DNA of 5,028 nucleotides from contig CALLQJ010000394.1 in the NCBI GenBank assembly GCA_938014865.1, positions 1 to 5,028 of the forward strand, read 5' to 3'. Source of the DNA: an uncultured Fastidiosipila sp. GTDB taxonomy: Bacteria > Bacillota > Clostridia > Saccharofermentanales > Fastidiosipilaceae. The position numbers and the translations under genes were made by a program. Positions 4,936-5,028 of the stretch are shown here, piece by piece. Position 1 is the stretch's first letter. Every line of letters starts with the position of its first letter. The notes below the pieces were generated by a model. That model searched no databases, was not told the DNA's origin, and worked only from the letters and a program-made list of their open reading frames with translations.

Positions 4936-5028
4936 ATGAGAGAAGAAGCAGAACAGAAGATCAAAGTCGGCGCCGGCTGCAGAAAGCGAAGAACAGGACG
5001 GAGGATGAACGTCAATGAGTTTAAGATA
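4936..5028 (+). CDS. Possible start of a plus-strand gene, runs off the right edge
   Basis: An ATG at 4936 with GGGAG seven bases upstream opens 31 codons to the edge. The peptide is short and very basic and acidic (begins MREEAEQKIK) and matches no family I know. A better initiation site may be ATG 5015 in another frame: it has GGAGG (5000-5004) ten bases upstream but leaves only four codons. The region 4914-4960 is almost all purine, which favours a leader over coding sequence. The minus strand is also open from the edge to a TAA at 4908-4906 just before the terminator, so a minus-strand gene end is not excluded. The identity is unknown. Confidence 0.25.
   Translation, partial: MREEAEQKIKVGAGCRKRRTGRRMNVNEFKI

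Noticed and set aside
4815..5015. Minus-strand open frame of 66 codons
   Set aside because: It reads through the perfect 9-bp terminator stem, has no clear ribosome site within view and has a low-complexity Phe/Ala/Ser composition.

Overview
The window looks like chromosomal DNA of a Bacillota (Firmicutes) bacterium with roughly balanced G+C. It has strong GGAGG-type ribosome binding sites, a PucR/CdaR-type regulator, and an ftsE-ftsX pair followed by a secreted coiled-coil protein. My best guess within the phylum is a Negativicutes-type anaerobe, but this rests on gene content and style only and cannot be proved from 5 kb. I see no insertion sequence, phage gene, CRISPR array, tRNA or rRNA.

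All well-supported genes lie on the minus strand, so in transcription order the window reads right to left. From right to left it holds: (1) a possible plus-strand gene start at the right edge (4936 or 5015 onward); (2) an intergenic region of about 520 bases (4414-4935) rich in short repeats, with candidate promoters in both directions and terminator-like hairpins; (3) a MalK/UgpC/MsmK-type sugar-importer ATPase (4413-3292), standing alone without permease or binding protein and closed by a clear intrinsic terminator (3236-3205); (4) an intergenic region of 320 bases (2972-3291) with that terminator, a GC-rich palindromic patch and a good sigma-A-type promoter (3036-3008); (5) a tight four-gene cluster: CdaR/PucR-family regulator (2971-1862), ftsE (1856-1164), ftsX (1144-251) and the N-terminal 80 codons of a secreted coiled-coil protein (240-1, running off the left edge).

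The four cluster genes are 5, 19 and 10 bases apart and have no terminator between them, so they very probably form one transcript from the 3036-3008 promoter. FtsE and FtsX form the membrane ABC complex that controls peptidoglycan hydrolysis at division or elongation. The exported coiled-coil protein is the expected periplasmic or wall-side partner (EnvC-like, CwlO-like or PcsB-like). The unusual element is the first gene, a regulator family known for sensing sugar diacids and other small metabolites, placed so that it would be co-transcribed with the cell-wall hydrolysis module.

The most interesting unexplained signals are in the 4430-5028 intergenic region. An exact octamer TTACACAA occurs three times (two orientations), two copies forming a perfect 11-bp inverted repeat, and copies overlap candidate promoters facing both ways. 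Further right, two terminator-like hairpins share sequence that could pair alternatively, as in an attenuator. No known riboswitch class was recognised there.
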